A stretch of DNA of 64,000 bases from Belliella calami (GCF_022549695.1 NZ_JAKZGS010000011.1:62001-126000); one strand, 5' to 3'; shown: positions 17,077-26,993, counted from the first letter of the stretch. A program made the numbers and translations. The notes: generated by a model not told the origin, from the letters alone.

Positions 17077-18360
17077 TTATGTTGAAATTTGAATTGCTAG
17101 ATCTTCAAATTCCCATGCTTGGGCATGGATGATTCCATTTTTTTGAGGCAAAGAGACGTCATCTAAAGAGACAATTATTTTTGGGTAATTATCATTTATA
17201 GCTTCCAGAGATGCATATTCTCTATTGAGTGTAGTCTCGTCATGCAATAGGTAGGCACATTGTATATAGAGGGTTTGGTCCCCTTTTTTGGCAACAAAAT
17301 CTACTTCCTTGTTTGGAATCACACCTACATATACATCAAAATTTAATCGACGCAATGCTAAATAAACTAAATTTTCAAGTTGGTATCCGATTCCGTATCC
17401 AAATCCTTTATATAGATAGTTTTTGTATGCAAGGTCATTGCAATAGTATTTGGCATTGCCAGCAATAGTGTCTTTTCCTTTGATGTCAAACCGTTCTGCT
17501 TTATGGATCAAAAAGGTATCTTCTATATAACCAATGTAATTGGCAATGGTATCAAAAGTTGTTTTTCTCCCACTGCTTTTTAAATAGTTAGTGATGTTGT
17601 TAATTGACATCATATTTGAGGCATTATTTACCAAATAGACAAACACATCTTCCAATAATTTGGGGTCTTTGATAGCGTGTCGTTGGATTATGTCCCTTAG
17701 CAAAACAGTGTCTTTTACAGAGGATATATAATGTCTCTTGGTTTCTTCATTGGGTAGCTCAAAAAGTTCAGGTAAGCCACCGCTCTGCATGTAATTGATA
17801 TAAGAAGATTTATTTGCTTCCTGCTGTGTGATTCCTGTATATTCTTTGAAGCTGAATGGGAAAATTTCAAAACTCACATACCTTCCTGAAAGTAAGGTAG
17901 CTAATTCACCAGAGAGCATTTTTGAATTTGATCCACTGATATAAATTTCATAGTTTGCTGTGAAATCTTGCGAATAGGAATTGACAAGCCGTTCCCAACC
18001 TTCGATGTTTTGAATTTCATCTAAGAATAAATACACTTTCCCATTTGGGTTTAAGTTCTTTAGATACAGCTGTATCAATATTTCCAAATCTTGGTAGGTC
18101 TTAACAAAATCAAAATCTATAAACTCTTTATTTAAATAAAAGATTTGGGTAGGAAGGATTCCATTTTTTATAAGGTTATTGGCTATTTGTCGTAGGATAT
18201 AACTTTTGCCAGTCCGTCTTTGCCCTACAAGTACTTTAACTAGTTTGTTGTTGGAAAAACCAAGTATGTTGTCTAAATAAGCAATACGCAAAAATCCCTG
18301 TTGAGGAACATTTCCATTCCAAAAATTGAACTTCTCTAAAGCTTTAAAATTTTCTTCCAT
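17077..18360 (-). CDS. AAA ATPase with DUF4143-like C-terminal domain
   Basis: This 427-residue protein (ATG at 18360; a TTG nine codons upstream is less likely) has an AAA_14-type ATPase domain. Walker A is VGQRRTGKSYILRQ, Walker B is VYLFLDEIQNIEGWE and the sensor region is YISGSNSKMLSGELAT. The C-terminal half (QCAYLL, NKEVDFVAKKGDQTLYIQCAY) fits DUF4143, a PD-(D/E)XK-like domain; E-V-D-F plus the following basic residue recall its active-site pattern. Such proteins are widespread, often variable between strains and of unknown function; roles in DNA handling have been proposed. It lies downstream of and opposite to tRNA-Leu. No toxin or integrase gene is adjacent. Confidence 0.85.
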   Translation of the reverse strand: MEENFKALEKFNFWNGNVPQQGFLRIAYLDNILGFSNNKLVKVLVGQRRTGKSYILRQIANNLIKNGILPTQIFYLNKEFIDFDFVKTYQDLEILIQLYLKNLNPNGKVYLFLDEIQNIEGWERLVNSYSQDFTANYEIYISGSNSKMLSGELATLLSGRYVSFEIFPFSFKEYTGITQQEANKSSYINYMQSGGLPELFELPNEETKRHYISSVKDTVLLRDIIQRHAIKDPKLLEDVFVYLVNNASNMMSINNITNYLKSSGRKTTFDTIANYIGYIEDTFLIHKAERFDIKGKDTIAGNAKYYCNDLAYKNYLYKGFGYGIGYQLENLVYLALRRLNFDVYVGVIPNKEVDFVAKKGDQTLYIQCAYLLHDETTLNREYASLEAINDNYPKIIVSLDDVSLPQKNGIIHAQAWEFEDLAIQIST

Positions 18361-18455
18361 ACTCGAATAATTTGTGTAAAAATACAAATTATTCTTCTAC
18401 AACTGAATTTTTTCTCTAATTATCTCTGCGAATAGCCAATCTGTTGACCATTGAT

Positions 18456-19055
18456 CTAAAAATCCAACTTTATCTGCTCTGGTAAATGTCGAAAAGACTT
18501 TCGGTGGATCGGAGTGAGTCCCATTTTGCGGATTCCGTCCCGATGGGCTTTGGTTGGGTAGCCAGCATTGCTTTCCCAAGCATAGCCAGGATAAGTTTCT
18601 GAAAAGTCGCACATCAATTGATCTCTGTAAACCTTCGCCAAGATAGATGCTGCTGCGATGCTCGCGTATTTGCCATCACCTTTGATGATACAGCTATAAG
18701 GGATTTCACTTTTTGTTTTGAATCGATTGCCATCTATCAGAAGGTGTGCTGGCTTGACCGTCAAAGAATCAATAGCCCTGTTCATGGCCAAAAATGAAGC
18801 GTTGAGGATATTGATTTGATCAATTTCCTCAACGCTTGCTTCTGCTACAGCCCAGGCTATGGCATTATTTTTTATTTCCAATACCAGAGACTCCCTGTTA
18901 GATTTACTGAGTTTCTTAGAATCATTGATCAATTCATGAGCATAGTCTTCCGGAAGGATGACAGCGGCAGCCACCACTGGTCCGCATAGGCATCCTCTAC
19001 CCACTTCATCACATCCAGCTTCAAGCCTGTCAGATTCTAAATAGGGGAGAAGCAT
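18456..19055 (-). CDS. rnhB: ribonuclease HII
   Basis: RNase HII cuts the RNA strand of RNA-DNA hybrids and removes single misincorporated ribonucleotides. This 199-residue protein has the type II motifs: GCDEVGRGCLCGPVVAAAV with the catalytic D-E pair near 16-17, NDSKKLSKSNRE, LLIDGNRF and SIAAASILAKVYRD. C-terminal HRKSFRHLPEQ is also typical. Its start lies within the last 26 bases of the GH63-like gene, so it is probably translated from the same transcript. Identification is secure. Confidence 0.96.
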   Translation of the reverse strand: MLLPYLESDRLEAGCDEVGRGCLCGPVVAAAVILPEDYAHELINDSKKLSKSNRESLVLEIKNNAIAWAVAEASVEEIDQINILNASFLAMNRAIDSLTVKPAHLLIDGNRFKTKSEIPYSCIIKGDGKYASIAAASILAKVYRDQLMCDFSETYPGYAWESNAGYPTKAHRDGIRKMGLTPIHRKSFRHLPEQIKLDF

Positions 19056-21699
19056 GACCGTCTCGTTCTTCAGTTTTATGGAATTTATATATCATCTCTG
19101 CTACCAATCCTGTCCAACCAGTTTGGTGGGAAGCTCCCAGTCCTCTGCCATTGTCTCCATGGAAGTATTCATAAAAGAGAATATGGTCTTTAAAATGAGG
19201 ATCTTCTTGGATTTTCTTGTTGTCACCATTAAATGGCCTATGACCATTTTCATCTTTCATGAAGATTTTCATACAGCGGTGAGAAAGTTCTTTGGCTATC
19301 AAATCCATGGTCAAGTAATTCCCGGAACCTGTTGGGTATTCTATGGAAAATTCCCCACCATAGTAGAAATCATACCGCTTCAAGGATTCTATGATCAGGT
19401 AATTGATAGGAAACCAAATAGGGCCTCTCCAGTTTGAGTTTCCACCAAACATCAAGGAATCTGATTCTCCCGGTACATAAGAAATCGTAGCTATGTCACC
19501 ATTGAGGCGCATGGAGTAAGGGTTTTTCTCATGGAACTTGGACAAAGATCTGATGCCAAATTCACTCAAGAATTCATCCGAATCAAGCATTTTCTGCAAA
19601 ATACTTTTCATTCTATGACCTCTCAGTAATGCAAAGAGTCTTCTTTTGTCTTGGCCAGGGAGTGTCCAGCTAGTCACTAAGGAAGCTAGTTTTGGTTTTT
19701 CTTTCAAGAAAAATTCCATTCTTTTCTTGAATTCAGGAAGATTTTCAAACATTTCTTCCCGAATAGGTTCTACAGCAAAGAATGGGATAATACCAACTAT
19801 CGACCTTACTTTCATGACTTTAGGGTCTTTTCCTGGGACATGGAAAATATCATAGAAGAAATTGTCCTCGTCATCCCACATACTGATATTTTCACCAGAG
19901 ATATTGTTCATCGCCCCTGCTATATAAAGAAAATGCTCAAGGAATTTCGTAGCAGTAAATTGATAGGTTTTATTGAACTCACAAAGGTCCAATGAAATTC
20001 TCAGCAGGTTTAGGGAAAACATAGCCATCCAAGAAGTCGCATCAGCTTGCTCCAACTTACCTTTGTACAAGGCTGCGTGACTTCTGTCGATCAAGGAGAT
20101 ATTATCCAAGCCTAAGAATCCACCTTCAAATATGTTTTTGCCGTCATTATCTTTTCTATTGACCCACCAAGTAAAGTTTAGCATAAGTTTGTGAAGAGCT
20201 CTTTCGAGAAACTCTTGGTCACCAACTCCACCATTCATCTTTTTGTCAATTTGATAGACTCTTTCGACGGCATATGCGTGTACAGGAGGATTGACATCAC
20301 TAAAATTCCATTCATATGCAGGTATCTGACCATTTGGATGCATGTACCATTCATTCAAAAGCAGGATTAGTTGGTCTTTGGCGAAATCAGGATCAACTCT
20401 CGCTAGAGGAATACAATGGAAAGCCAAATCCCAGGCAGCATACCATGGGTATTCCCATTTGTCAGGCATAGATATGATATCATAATTTTGCAAATGTCTC
20501 CAATGGTGGTTCCTTCCTTTTTTCCGTTCTACGGGTGGGACATATCTCCCAGAATCACCATCAAGCCATCTTTCTACATTGTAGTAATAAAACTGCTTGC
20601 CCCACATCATTCCTGCAAAAGCCTGACGTTGGATTCGCTTAAGGTCTTCATCTTCAATTGTTTTTTGAATATCTCCGTAGAATTCCTCAGCATCCTTTTT
20701 GCGCGCTTCCAAAATCTCCTCGCAAATCTCAAGTGCGCCTTCCGAGCTTTGATGCATCATCCTAAACTTGACATCGACGCTTTCGCCCGCAGGAATATTC
20801 AATTTGTAGATAGCAGCCGCTTTTGTTCCGTAATTCTCAGGATTTAAGTGGGAATCATCACCATCTACAACATAATCATTGATCCCATCTTTAAGGTACT
20901 TTTTCTCATTTGGGATATGGTAAAGGCGCTGTCTATTTGTTTCATTGTCACAAAACTTTAATTCGGGGCTGCCGTCAAAAGTGAAGAAATAATTTCCGTT
21001 TTTTGGTGTAAAAGCCTTGATTCTGTTGTCGTCAATCTTGCTTAGTTTTGGCATGAAAGGTTCGTGACCTGTAAACCAAGTCTTTCTAAACCAGATGGTA
21101 GGCATTACCCAAATTTCGGCATCTTCTTTTCCTCTATTAAAAATAGTCGCTTTGCCCATGATGTCCTCTGCATCCTGTTTTGCATACTCTATAAAAATGT
21201 CAAAATATGCGTCCTCATCGAATATCCCGGTGTCTATTAACTCAAACTCTCGATCACTTTTCCCCCTTTTTCGGTTTTCATAGACAAGGTGCTCGTATGG
21301 AAATTCGTTTTGAGGATATTTGTACAACATCTTCATATAGCTATGAGAAGGAGTACTATCAAGATAGTAATAGTGTTCTTTTACATCTTCACCATGGTTG
21401 CCTTGATTGCCAGTAAGGCCAAAAAGCCTTTCTTTGATCATGTGGTCTTTTCCATTCCAAAAGGCCCAACTGATACACGTTTTTTGCTTATGGTCACATA
21501 TTCCAGCGATCCCCTCTTCACCCCATCTGTAAGCTTTGCTACGGGCATCTTCATGTGTTACATTTTCCCACGCAGAACCATCTTTACTATAATCTTCACG
21601 AACGGTTCCCCACTGTCTTTCTGTTAAGTAAGGACCCCATTTCTTCCAATGTTTCTTTCTTTCTCGATCCTCTTTGAGTCTTTGTATTTCTATATTCAT
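19030..21699 (-). CDS. GH63-like glucosidase
   Basis: This large 889-residue cytoplasmic protein (no signal peptide) resembles bacterial GH63 alpha-glucosidase/mannosyl-oligosaccharide glucosidase-like enzymes with an (alpha/alpha)6 catalytic barrel. Characteristic stretches are WGPYLTERQWGTVREDYS (about 21-38), YRWGEEGIAGICDHKQ, YPWYAAWDLAFHCIPLA, QIPAYEWNFSDVNPPVHAY and GNSNWRGPIWFPINYLI. Asp/Glu residues in the AWDLAFH and YEWNF blocks are reasonable candidates for the active site. Characterised bacterial relatives hydrolyse alpha-glucosides; the natural substrate here is unknown. It lies 164 bases after the glycosyltransferase gene on the same strand and overlaps rnhB. Confidence 0.85.
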   Translation of the reverse strand: MNIEIQRLKEDRERKKHWKKWGPYLTERQWGTVREDYSKDGSAWENVTHEDARSKAYRWGEEGIAGICDHKQKTCISWAFWNGKDHMIKERLFGLTGNQGNHGEDVKEHYYYLDSTPSHSYMKMLYKYPQNEFPYEHLVYENRKRGKSDREFELIDTGIFDEDAYFDIFIEYAKQDAEDIMGKATIFNRGKEDAEIWVMPTIWFRKTWFTGHEPFMPKLSKIDDNRIKAFTPKNGNYFFTFDGSPELKFCDNETNRQRLYHIPNEKKYLKDGINDYVVDGDDSHLNPENYGTKAAAIYKLNIPAGESVDVKFRMMHQSSEGALEICEEILEARKKDAEEFYGDIQKTIEDEDLKRIQRQAFAGMMWGKQFYYYNVERWLDGDSGRYVPPVERKKGRNHHWRHLQNYDIISMPDKWEYPWYAAWDLAFHCIPLARVDPDFAKDQLILLLNEWYMHPNGQIPAYEWNFSDVNPPVHAYAVERVYQIDKKMNGGVGDQEFLERALHKLMLNFTWWVNRKDNDGKNIFEGGFLGLDNISLIDRSHAALYKGKLEQADATSWMAMFSLNLLRISLDLCEFNKTYQFTATKFLEHFLYIAGAMNNISGENISMWDDEDNFFYDIFHVPGKDPKVMKVRSIVGIIPFFAVEPIREEMFENLPEFKKRMEFFLKEKPKLASLVTSWTLPGQDKRRLFALLRGHRMKSILQKMLDSDEFLSEFGIRSLSKFHEKNPYSMRLNGDIATISYVPGESDSLMFGGNSNWRGPIWFPINYLIIESLKRYDFYYGGEFSIEYPTGSGNYLTMDLIAKELSHRCMKIFMKDENGHRPFNGDNKKIQEDPHFKDHILFYEYFHGDNGRGLGASHQTGWTGLVAEMIYKFHKTEERDGHASPLFRI

Positions 21700-21863
21700 G
21701 AACTTCGATTGCCATTTAACAAACCGAAATTTACTAATTTCTAGGGGATGATTATGATTTTTAAAGGATTGATATTAGAAAAAATTACAAAAAAATCCTC
21801 GAAATCGTTTTAAATCCAATATAAGGCCGAAACATAATTTTATGCAGTTTAATTGTTTCACTT

Positions 21864-23006
21864 TTATATTGGTTGAAAATCTGCTGTGGTGGTATCTTTT
21901 TGATTTTCAATTCCCTCAAACTTATACTCAGCTTTTTCTATTTCTTGTTTAAAAATAATTGAAACCATTTCAACCCAATTTTTCATTTGAGTTGGGATGT
22001 ACTCATTTGAGTTTAGGTAGTTGTGAAAAAAACGGAAATCAAATTCGTGATTCCTGATACCTGCTCCAGAATTCACGGCGTCTAAAGCATTGCAAGCCTG
22101 CTCATATTGCCCTGCTACAGGAACCATCATGACCGGCTTTCCCAGATACATTGCTTCGCAAATAGACTCAAATCCTGCAGTGCTCAAAAGTCCTCTACAT
22201 GATGCCATTTTTTCTAGAAAAAGCTTATCATCTACTTGATGAAAAACTAGGTTTGGCAATGCTTGGTATGTCTTTTCACAATCCTTTTTATCCCAAAATG
22301 CTTCGATCTTTATTTCTGGATTTTGTTTTGCGAAGCGAATCACTTCATCTCCATAACCAGAATTTACCATATATGTCAAAATAAAATCTCCTTGTTGAGG
22401 TCTTAAATCAAAAATCAACTCCCTGAGAATTGGAGGGAAAATTATAGTTTTTGAATCAGGCGTATCTGGATATTTTTGAAATGACAATGCAAAAATCCTA
22501 TCAGCTCCCAGTGCAGTTATTTTGGTGTTGATTTGAAATAGGAACTTTTCTAAATATGAAGACTTCTCATAAGGGAAGGCTGGATGAAATATCAAATATT
22601 GATGTCCAATAACCCATGATATAGCTTTTGGGCGATATACCAACTTGTATATTCCTCCCAAAATATCATAAAAATTTATGATCACGTCTGGCTTGTGAAA
22701 AGTCACAGCTTCATCTATTTCTTTGAGGCTATTGAGGAAATTCGGAAGCTTTAAAAGATTGAAAAAGACACTTTTTCCCAAAAGAATTTTTTTATTCTCT
22801 TTGTCTGAGATGAAATTTGGACTTTCAATTTGATATATTGGGCCTTTTAAGTTTTGAAAAACAAAATCAGGGATTTTTCTACGTTTGCTTTTTCCTATAC
22901 ATGTAGCAACGTGTTCATGTCCTAAGTTTTTCAGGATCTGCGATAGGGCAATCGCTTGGGTCATGTGACCTCTTCCTTCTCCTTGGACTATGAATAGAAA
23001 TTTCAT
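21864..23006 (-). CDS. GT-B type glycosyltransferase, MJ1255/VC2487-like
   Basis: This 380-residue protein starts MKFLFIVQGEGRGHMTQAIAL, the typical N-terminus of the MJ1255/VC2487-like glycosyltransferases (GT-B fold, related to GT28/MurG). The C-terminal donor-binding region is STAGFESICEAMYLGKPVMM (about 275-294) followed by PVAGQYEQACNAL. No membrane helix is obvious; such enzymes usually work at the inner membrane face on lipid or polymer acceptors. It begins 3 bases after the stop of the metallophosphoesterase gene, so the two form a tight pair, suggesting glycolipid or envelope glycan work. Donor and acceptor are unknown. Confidence 0.78.
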   Translation of the reverse strand: MKFLFIVQGEGRGHMTQAIALSQILKNLGHEHVATCIGKSKRRKIPDFVFQNLKGPIYQIESPNFISDKENKKILLGKSVFFNLLKLPNFLNSLKEIDEAVTFHKPDVIINFYDILGGIYKLVYRPKAISWVIGHQYLIFHPAFPYEKSSYLEKFLFQINTKITALGADRIFALSFQKYPDTPDSKTIIFPPILRELIFDLRPQQGDFILTYMVNSGYGDEVIRFAKQNPEIKIEAFWDKKDCEKTYQALPNLVFHQVDDKLFLEKMASCRGLLSTAGFESICEAMYLGKPVMMVPVAGQYEQACNALDAVNSGAGIRNHEFDFRFFHNYLNSNEYIPTQMKNWVEMVSIIFKQEIEKAEYKFEGIENQKDTTTADFQPI

Positions 23007-23009
23007 TGC

Positions 23010-23882
23010 TTACCGGAAGTTTGGAGAATTGAAATCATCGCTTAGCTTGTTGAAAGCTACTGTCTTAAGTTCTCTTACGATTTCAGAATCGCCTTTTTCA
23101 GGGATGATTTGAATAGTGTCCGTATCATAATCCTTTTTGCTAAAGTCCATTTCATTGTAATAGATCAATTGCCAATTTCCATCTTGATCTTCAGCGAGTG
23201 CGCTCATAGTTTCTACCCAATCACCTGAATTGAGGTATTCGATTCCATCGATGATTCTATTTTCTGCTTTGTGGATATGTCCGCAGATGATGCCATCACA
23301 ATTTTTGGCTCTTGCCATTTTTGCCAATTCTTCTTCATATTGGTCTATATAGGATACTGCAGACTTTACTTTTCCCTTGACATATTGACTCAATGAGAAG
23401 TAGCCCAAACCTCTTTTTCTCCTGTGATAATTCACCAATCGGTTCAACCATAACAAAAATGTGTACCCTACATCTCCCAAATAGGCGATCCAACGTAAGT
23501 TTGTCGTGATGCTGTCGAAAATATCTCCATGAGTGATAAAATATTTTTTGCCGTTTGATTCATAGATCATGTCAGAAAGAATGGAAAGGTTGCCGATTTG
23601 CAAGGGAAGTATTTGATCCAAAAAGTCATCATGATTTCCTCTCAGATAGAAAACTTTCGTGTTTTCTTGCTCTATCATCTTCAGCATTCTGTTAAAAAAT
23701 CTGGTATGTTTTCTTTTCCATGAACCTGATTTTTTCAGCTGCCAACCATCAATAATATCTCCATTTAAAATGAGATTGTCACAGCTGTATTGCTTCAGAA
23801 ACCTTGAGGCCTCTTTTGCTTTTGATCCCTTGGTTCCGAGGTGAACATCTGAGATAACGATTGTTTTGAAGTGAGTTTTCAA
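23010..23882 (-). CDS. calcineurin-like metallophosphoesterase, LpxH-related
   Basis: This 290-residue metallophosphoesterase has the complete metal-binding set: VISDVHLGTKG (about 9-19), LNGDIIDGW, YLRGNHDD, ITHGDIFD and ICGHIHKAE. It resembles UDP-2,3-diacylglucosamine pyrophosphatases, but it is longer and has an additional C-terminal part. A more canonical LpxH is encoded at 29043-29804, so this one probably acts on a related nucleotide-sugar or lipid pyrophosphate. Tight linkage to the GT-B glycosyltransferase (3-base gap) supports a role in making a glycolipid. The family is clear; the substrate is not. Confidence 0.82.
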   Translation of the reverse strand: MKTHFKTIVISDVHLGTKGSKAKEASRFLKQYSCDNLILNGDIIDGWQLKKSGSWKRKHTRFFNRMLKMIEQENTKVFYLRGNHDDFLDQILPLQIGNLSILSDMIYESNGKKYFITHGDIFDSITTNLRWIAYLGDVGYTFLLWLNRLVNYHRRKRGLGYFSLSQYVKGKVKSAVSYIDQYEEELAKMARAKNCDGIICGHIHKAENRIIDGIEYLNSGDWVETMSALAEDQDGNWQLIYYNEMDFSKKDYDTDTIQIIPEKGDSEIVRELKTVAFNKLSDDFNSPNFR

Positions 23883-24277
23883 AGTCTATCAGTTTTGCTT
23901 GCAATATATACTGTGCATATGAACTGATTATGTATTTGATATTATGATAATGAGATGTTTATCACAACTATATGGGCTATTGTGAATTCTTAGTTAAGCG
24001 AATATTAAAACTATTATATTGGGTTTTTCTTAAAAAAAGAACTTTCTAATGACTAATTCTACCATTTGGTATTTATAGGCTTAGATCTTCCGTTGATTCT
24101 GATAATTTATCAGAAGATATCTCAATATTCGAAATCAACGTAGATTTGGCGGCCAATTTTGGAAGCAATACAATGTATTTAATAGTTGCCAAAGACAATC
24201 AACTTGTCAATAACTTCTGGTCTGTGTGTGACAGATCTAGATTTTTATAGCAGAAAAGAAATGTCTGAAAGCTGTTT
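23883..24277. other. intergenic region of about 395 bases, possible gene relic
   Basis: The region lies between the end of the NtrB-like gene and the start of the metallophosphoesterase gene and should contain the latter's promoter. On the plus strand a 65-codon frame without a convincing start runs from 24053 to a TAG at 24248-24250 and includes NLSEDISIFEINVDLAANFG. Its composition is protein-like, and it may be the tail of a decayed gene. No hairpin or RNA gene was recognised. Confidence 0.3.
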
Positions 24278-25621
24278 TTAAGCATTGAAGATCAACTTAA
24301 AAGTAGTGCCTTGTCCTAGTTTTGATCGGACTTGGATATTTCCTTTATGTCTTCTCATTATTTGTTTAGAAAGACTTAGGCCGATACCGGATCCTTTGCT
24401 TTTTGTAGTGAAAAATGGTATGAATATCTTTGAAAGGGCTTCTTCTTCTATTCCTTTTCCAGAGTCAGATACCTCGATGATTATTTTTCCAGACTCGTCA
24501 ATGAAGGCATCTAGTGATAAAACCTTGGTGATAGCATCTTGCATGGCATGAATGCCATTGTGGATCAAGTTGATTAAAACTTGCTCTATTAAGTTCTGAT
24601 CTCCAAATAAGATTAGGTCGTTCGGATTGACATTGCATTTTATTTGAATTTGATTGGATTCAAATTGGTGTTGCATCAATGTTTCCAGTTGCATAAATAG
24701 ATTTTTGATTTTGATCACTTGGAATTTTGGAGTAGGGATATGTGCCAAGCTTCTGAAATCACTCACGAAATTGATCAGTCCCTCACTTCTTTTTTCGATT
24801 GTGCCTATACCCATCAGGTAATCTTCCAAGTCATCTGGAGGAATGCTTGCATTTTCATCGATTTTTTGTTCAATGTCACCTTTGATGGTGGCTGCAAGTG
24901 AAGATATTGGAGCGATCGAATTCATGATTTCGTGGGTTAGGATTTTGACAAGGTTTTGCCAAGCTTCCATCTCTTTTTCCTCAAGCTCACTTTGTATGTT
25001 TTGTAGAGATACCAATTTGATTTTCACATCTCGCATAAGCAACTCTATGACATAGACAGAAAGTTGCATGATTCCATCAGGGTGGGCGATTTTGATCAAT
25101 TCACTTCCACCTGTCCTCAAACTATGGATAGCTTGGTGGAGTTCTTTATTGACTCCCTCGATCTCTGAAATGCTATGAAGCTGCGTGATATTCAGCATTC
25201 TTTTGGCAGCAGTGTTGAGGATTTGTATTTTTCCATCCTCTTCAAAGGTAATTAAGCCAATGCTCAAATGCTGGAATACAGACCTGAAATACTGGTAATT
25301 GGCATCTTTCTCTGCTTGATCTTCTTTCAGTTTGGCAAGGATAGCATTGAATTCTATGTGCAAGTCATCAGTTTCTGTACCGTCAAATTTCACTGGGAAA
25401 AGACTTGTGTAGTCATCCTGTTTTATATTGTCCAGAAATAGTCTGACTTTCTTGAAGGAGCTTTCGGCATAACTCAGAAAAAAGATCGTCTGGGCCATTA
25501 TCAAAATGATGAAAAGAGAGATAGCAAATACCCCTGCGCCATTGAGGATAAAGTAGCTAAGAAAAAATAATGATATGGCCAGCAGGATAATCCTGCCAAC
25601 CAAGCCGATTTTATAATCCAT
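24278..25621 (-). CDS. NtrB-like sensor histidine kinase
   Basis: This 447-residue membrane sensor kinase has two adjacent N-terminal helices (about 8-28 and 32-51), a linker, a PAS-like region (about 110-205, SIGLITFEEDGKIQILNTAAKRML) and a kinase core. The H-box is VKILTHEIMNSIAPISSL with H230, followed by N-box INLIHNGIHAM, G1 SDSGKGI and G2 SKGSGIGLSLSKQIM. It overlaps the upstream sigma54-type regulator gene by 11 bases, and the two surely form a cognate pair. The very short periplasmic loop suggests sensing in the membrane or cytoplasm. Signal unknown. In Bacteroidota such pairs often respond to envelope or metabolic cues. Confidence 0.92.
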   Translation of the reverse strand: MDYKIGLVGRIILLAISLFFLSYFILNGAGVFAISLFIILIMAQTIFFLSYAESSFKKVRLFLDNIKQDDYTSLFPVKFDGTETDDLHIEFNAILAKLKEDQAEKDANYQYFRSVFQHLSIGLITFEEDGKIQILNTAAKRMLNITQLHSISEIEGVNKELHQAIHSLRTGGSELIKIAHPDGIMQLSVYVIELLMRDVKIKLVSLQNIQSELEEKEMEAWQNLVKILTHEIMNSIAPISSLAATIKGDIEQKIDENASIPPDDLEDYLMGIGTIEKRSEGLINFVSDFRSLAHIPTPKFQVIKIKNLFMQLETLMQHQFESNQIQIKCNVNPNDLILFGDQNLIEQVLINLIHNGIHAMQDAITKVLSLDAFIDESGKIIIEVSDSGKGIEEEALSKIFIPFFTTKSKGSGIGLSLSKQIMRRHKGNIQVRSKLGQGTTFKLIFNA

Positions 25622-26993
25622 ATTTTTCTAATCTTCTGTATAGTGAAGCTCTAGTCAAGCCGAGTTCTTTTGCAGCTTTTGAGATATTTCCGCCGTTTTT
25701 GTCTATTGCTTTCTGGATGACATTTTTCTCCACTTCATCCAAATTGTAGGAAGCTGGAGTAGCTACTTTGTCATTGGTAGGTTTTGAAGATAAGAAAAAG
25801 AAATCTCTGCTATCCAGTTCGTCACTTTCAGCCATGATGATTGCTCTTTCAATTGCGTGTTGCAACTCCCTAATGTTTCCAGGCCAATTGTATTGCTGTA
25901 ATAGTTGCATGGCTGAAGATTTGAATCCTCGAAATTCTTTGCGGTACTTTTGTGCATATACTTTGAGAAAATGATCTGCCAATAGTGGAATGTCATCTTG
26001 TCTTTCTCGCAAAGGAGGAAGAAATATTTCCACTGTATTGATTCTGTAAAGCAAATCCTGGCGGAAGGTATTTTCCATGACCATTTCGTGTACGTGCATA
26101 TTAGTCGCACAGATCAATCGGATATCTACAGGGATAGCCTTGTTTGTACCGATTCTAGTTACTTCCCTTTTTTGCAAAACAGTAAGAAGCTTTGATTGTA
26201 AAGGCATGCTCAGGTTGCCTATCTCGTCCAGGAAAAGCGTGCCATTGTCGGCAATCTCAAAGCGACCTGCTCGATCGTCTTTTGCATCTGTAAAGGCACC
26301 TCTTTTGTGTCCAAAAAGTTCACTTTCAAACAAAGTCTCAGTAATCGATCCCATATCCACGCCGACAAAGATCTCATCTTTTCTCAATGACCTATCGTGA
26401 ATAGCTCTTGCTATCAGTTCTTTTCCAGTTCCATTTTCCCCCAATATCAAGACATTGGCATCTGTTTGTGCGACTTTGTCGATTATAGAAAAAATATTTT
26501 TCATAGAAGCACTTGTCCCAATGATATCAGAATATGGCTTTTTGAGGTCTGATTGGAGTTGCTTTTGTTTCTTATTGAGCTTATCTACTTGATCATAGCT
26601 ATCCTTGAGTCGGCTAGCTGAGGTAAGGGTTGCGAGTAGTTTTTCGTTTTGCCATGGTTTGAGGATAAAGTCTGTAGCGCCTTCTTTGAGTGCTTTTACA
26701 GCCATTTCTACATCCCCAAATGCCGTAATCAGGATCACAACAGCTTTCGGGTCTATTTCTTTGATTTGCGTGAGCCAATGAAACCCTTCTTTGCCGGAAG
26801 TGGTGTCCTCAGTGAAATTCATGTCTAAAAGTATCACATCATAGCTGTTGTTGTTGACCAAAAATGGGATGCGTCTTGGATCTTTTTCAATTGTCACTTC
26901 CTTCGCATACTTTTTCAAATGCATTTTTGCTGCAAATAACAAGTCTTCGTTGTCGTCAATGATGAGGATTTTTCCTAATTGCTGATTCTCCAT
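25611..26993 (-). CDS. NtrC-family sigma54-dependent response regulator
   Basis: This 460-residue activator has three domains. The receiver (about 8-120) has D57 in LLDMNF. The AAA+ sigma54-interaction domain (about 155-385) has Walker A GENGTGKE, the sigma54-contacting loop GAFTDAKDD, Walker B GTLFLDEIGN, and RINTVEIFLPPLRERQDDI. The C-terminal Fis-type helix-turn-helix is GGNISKAAKELGLTRASLYRR. It therefore activates sigma54 promoters after phosphorylation, presumably by the kinase encoded immediately downstream. A dyad TGTCCA-N25-TGGACA lies 91-127 bases upstream of its start and may be its own operator. I found no convincing -24/-12 promoter within the window, so its targets are probably elsewhere. 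Confidence 0.94.
   Translation of the reverse strand: MENQQLGKILIIDDNEDLLFAAKMHLKKYAKEVTIEKDPRRIPFLVNNNSYDVILLDMNFTEDTTSGKEGFHWLTQIKEIDPKAVVILITAFGDVEMAVKALKEGATDFILKPWQNEKLLATLTSASRLKDSYDQVDKLNKKQKQLQSDLKKPYSDIIGTSASMKNIFSIIDKVAQTDANVLILGENGTGKELIARAIHDRSLRKDEIFVGVDMGSITETLFESELFGHKRGAFTDAKDDRAGRFEIADNGTLFLDEIGNLSMPLQSKLLTVLQKREVTRIGTNKAIPVDIRLICATNMHVHEMVMENTFRQDLLYRINTVEIFLPPLRERQDDIPLLADHFLKVYAQKYRKEFRGFKSSAMQLLQQYNWPGNIRELQHAIERAIIMAESDELDSRDFFFLSSKPTNDKVATPASYNLDEVEKNVIQKAIDKNGGNISKAAKELGLTRASLYRRLEKYGL

Noticed and set aside
16868-18455. Integrated element at tRNA-Leu with the AAA/DUF4143 gene as cargo
   Set aside because: There is no integrase, no repeat of the tRNA 3' end within the following 2 kb that I could find, and the tRNA is followed by its own terminator. 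Gene content on both sides is ordinary.
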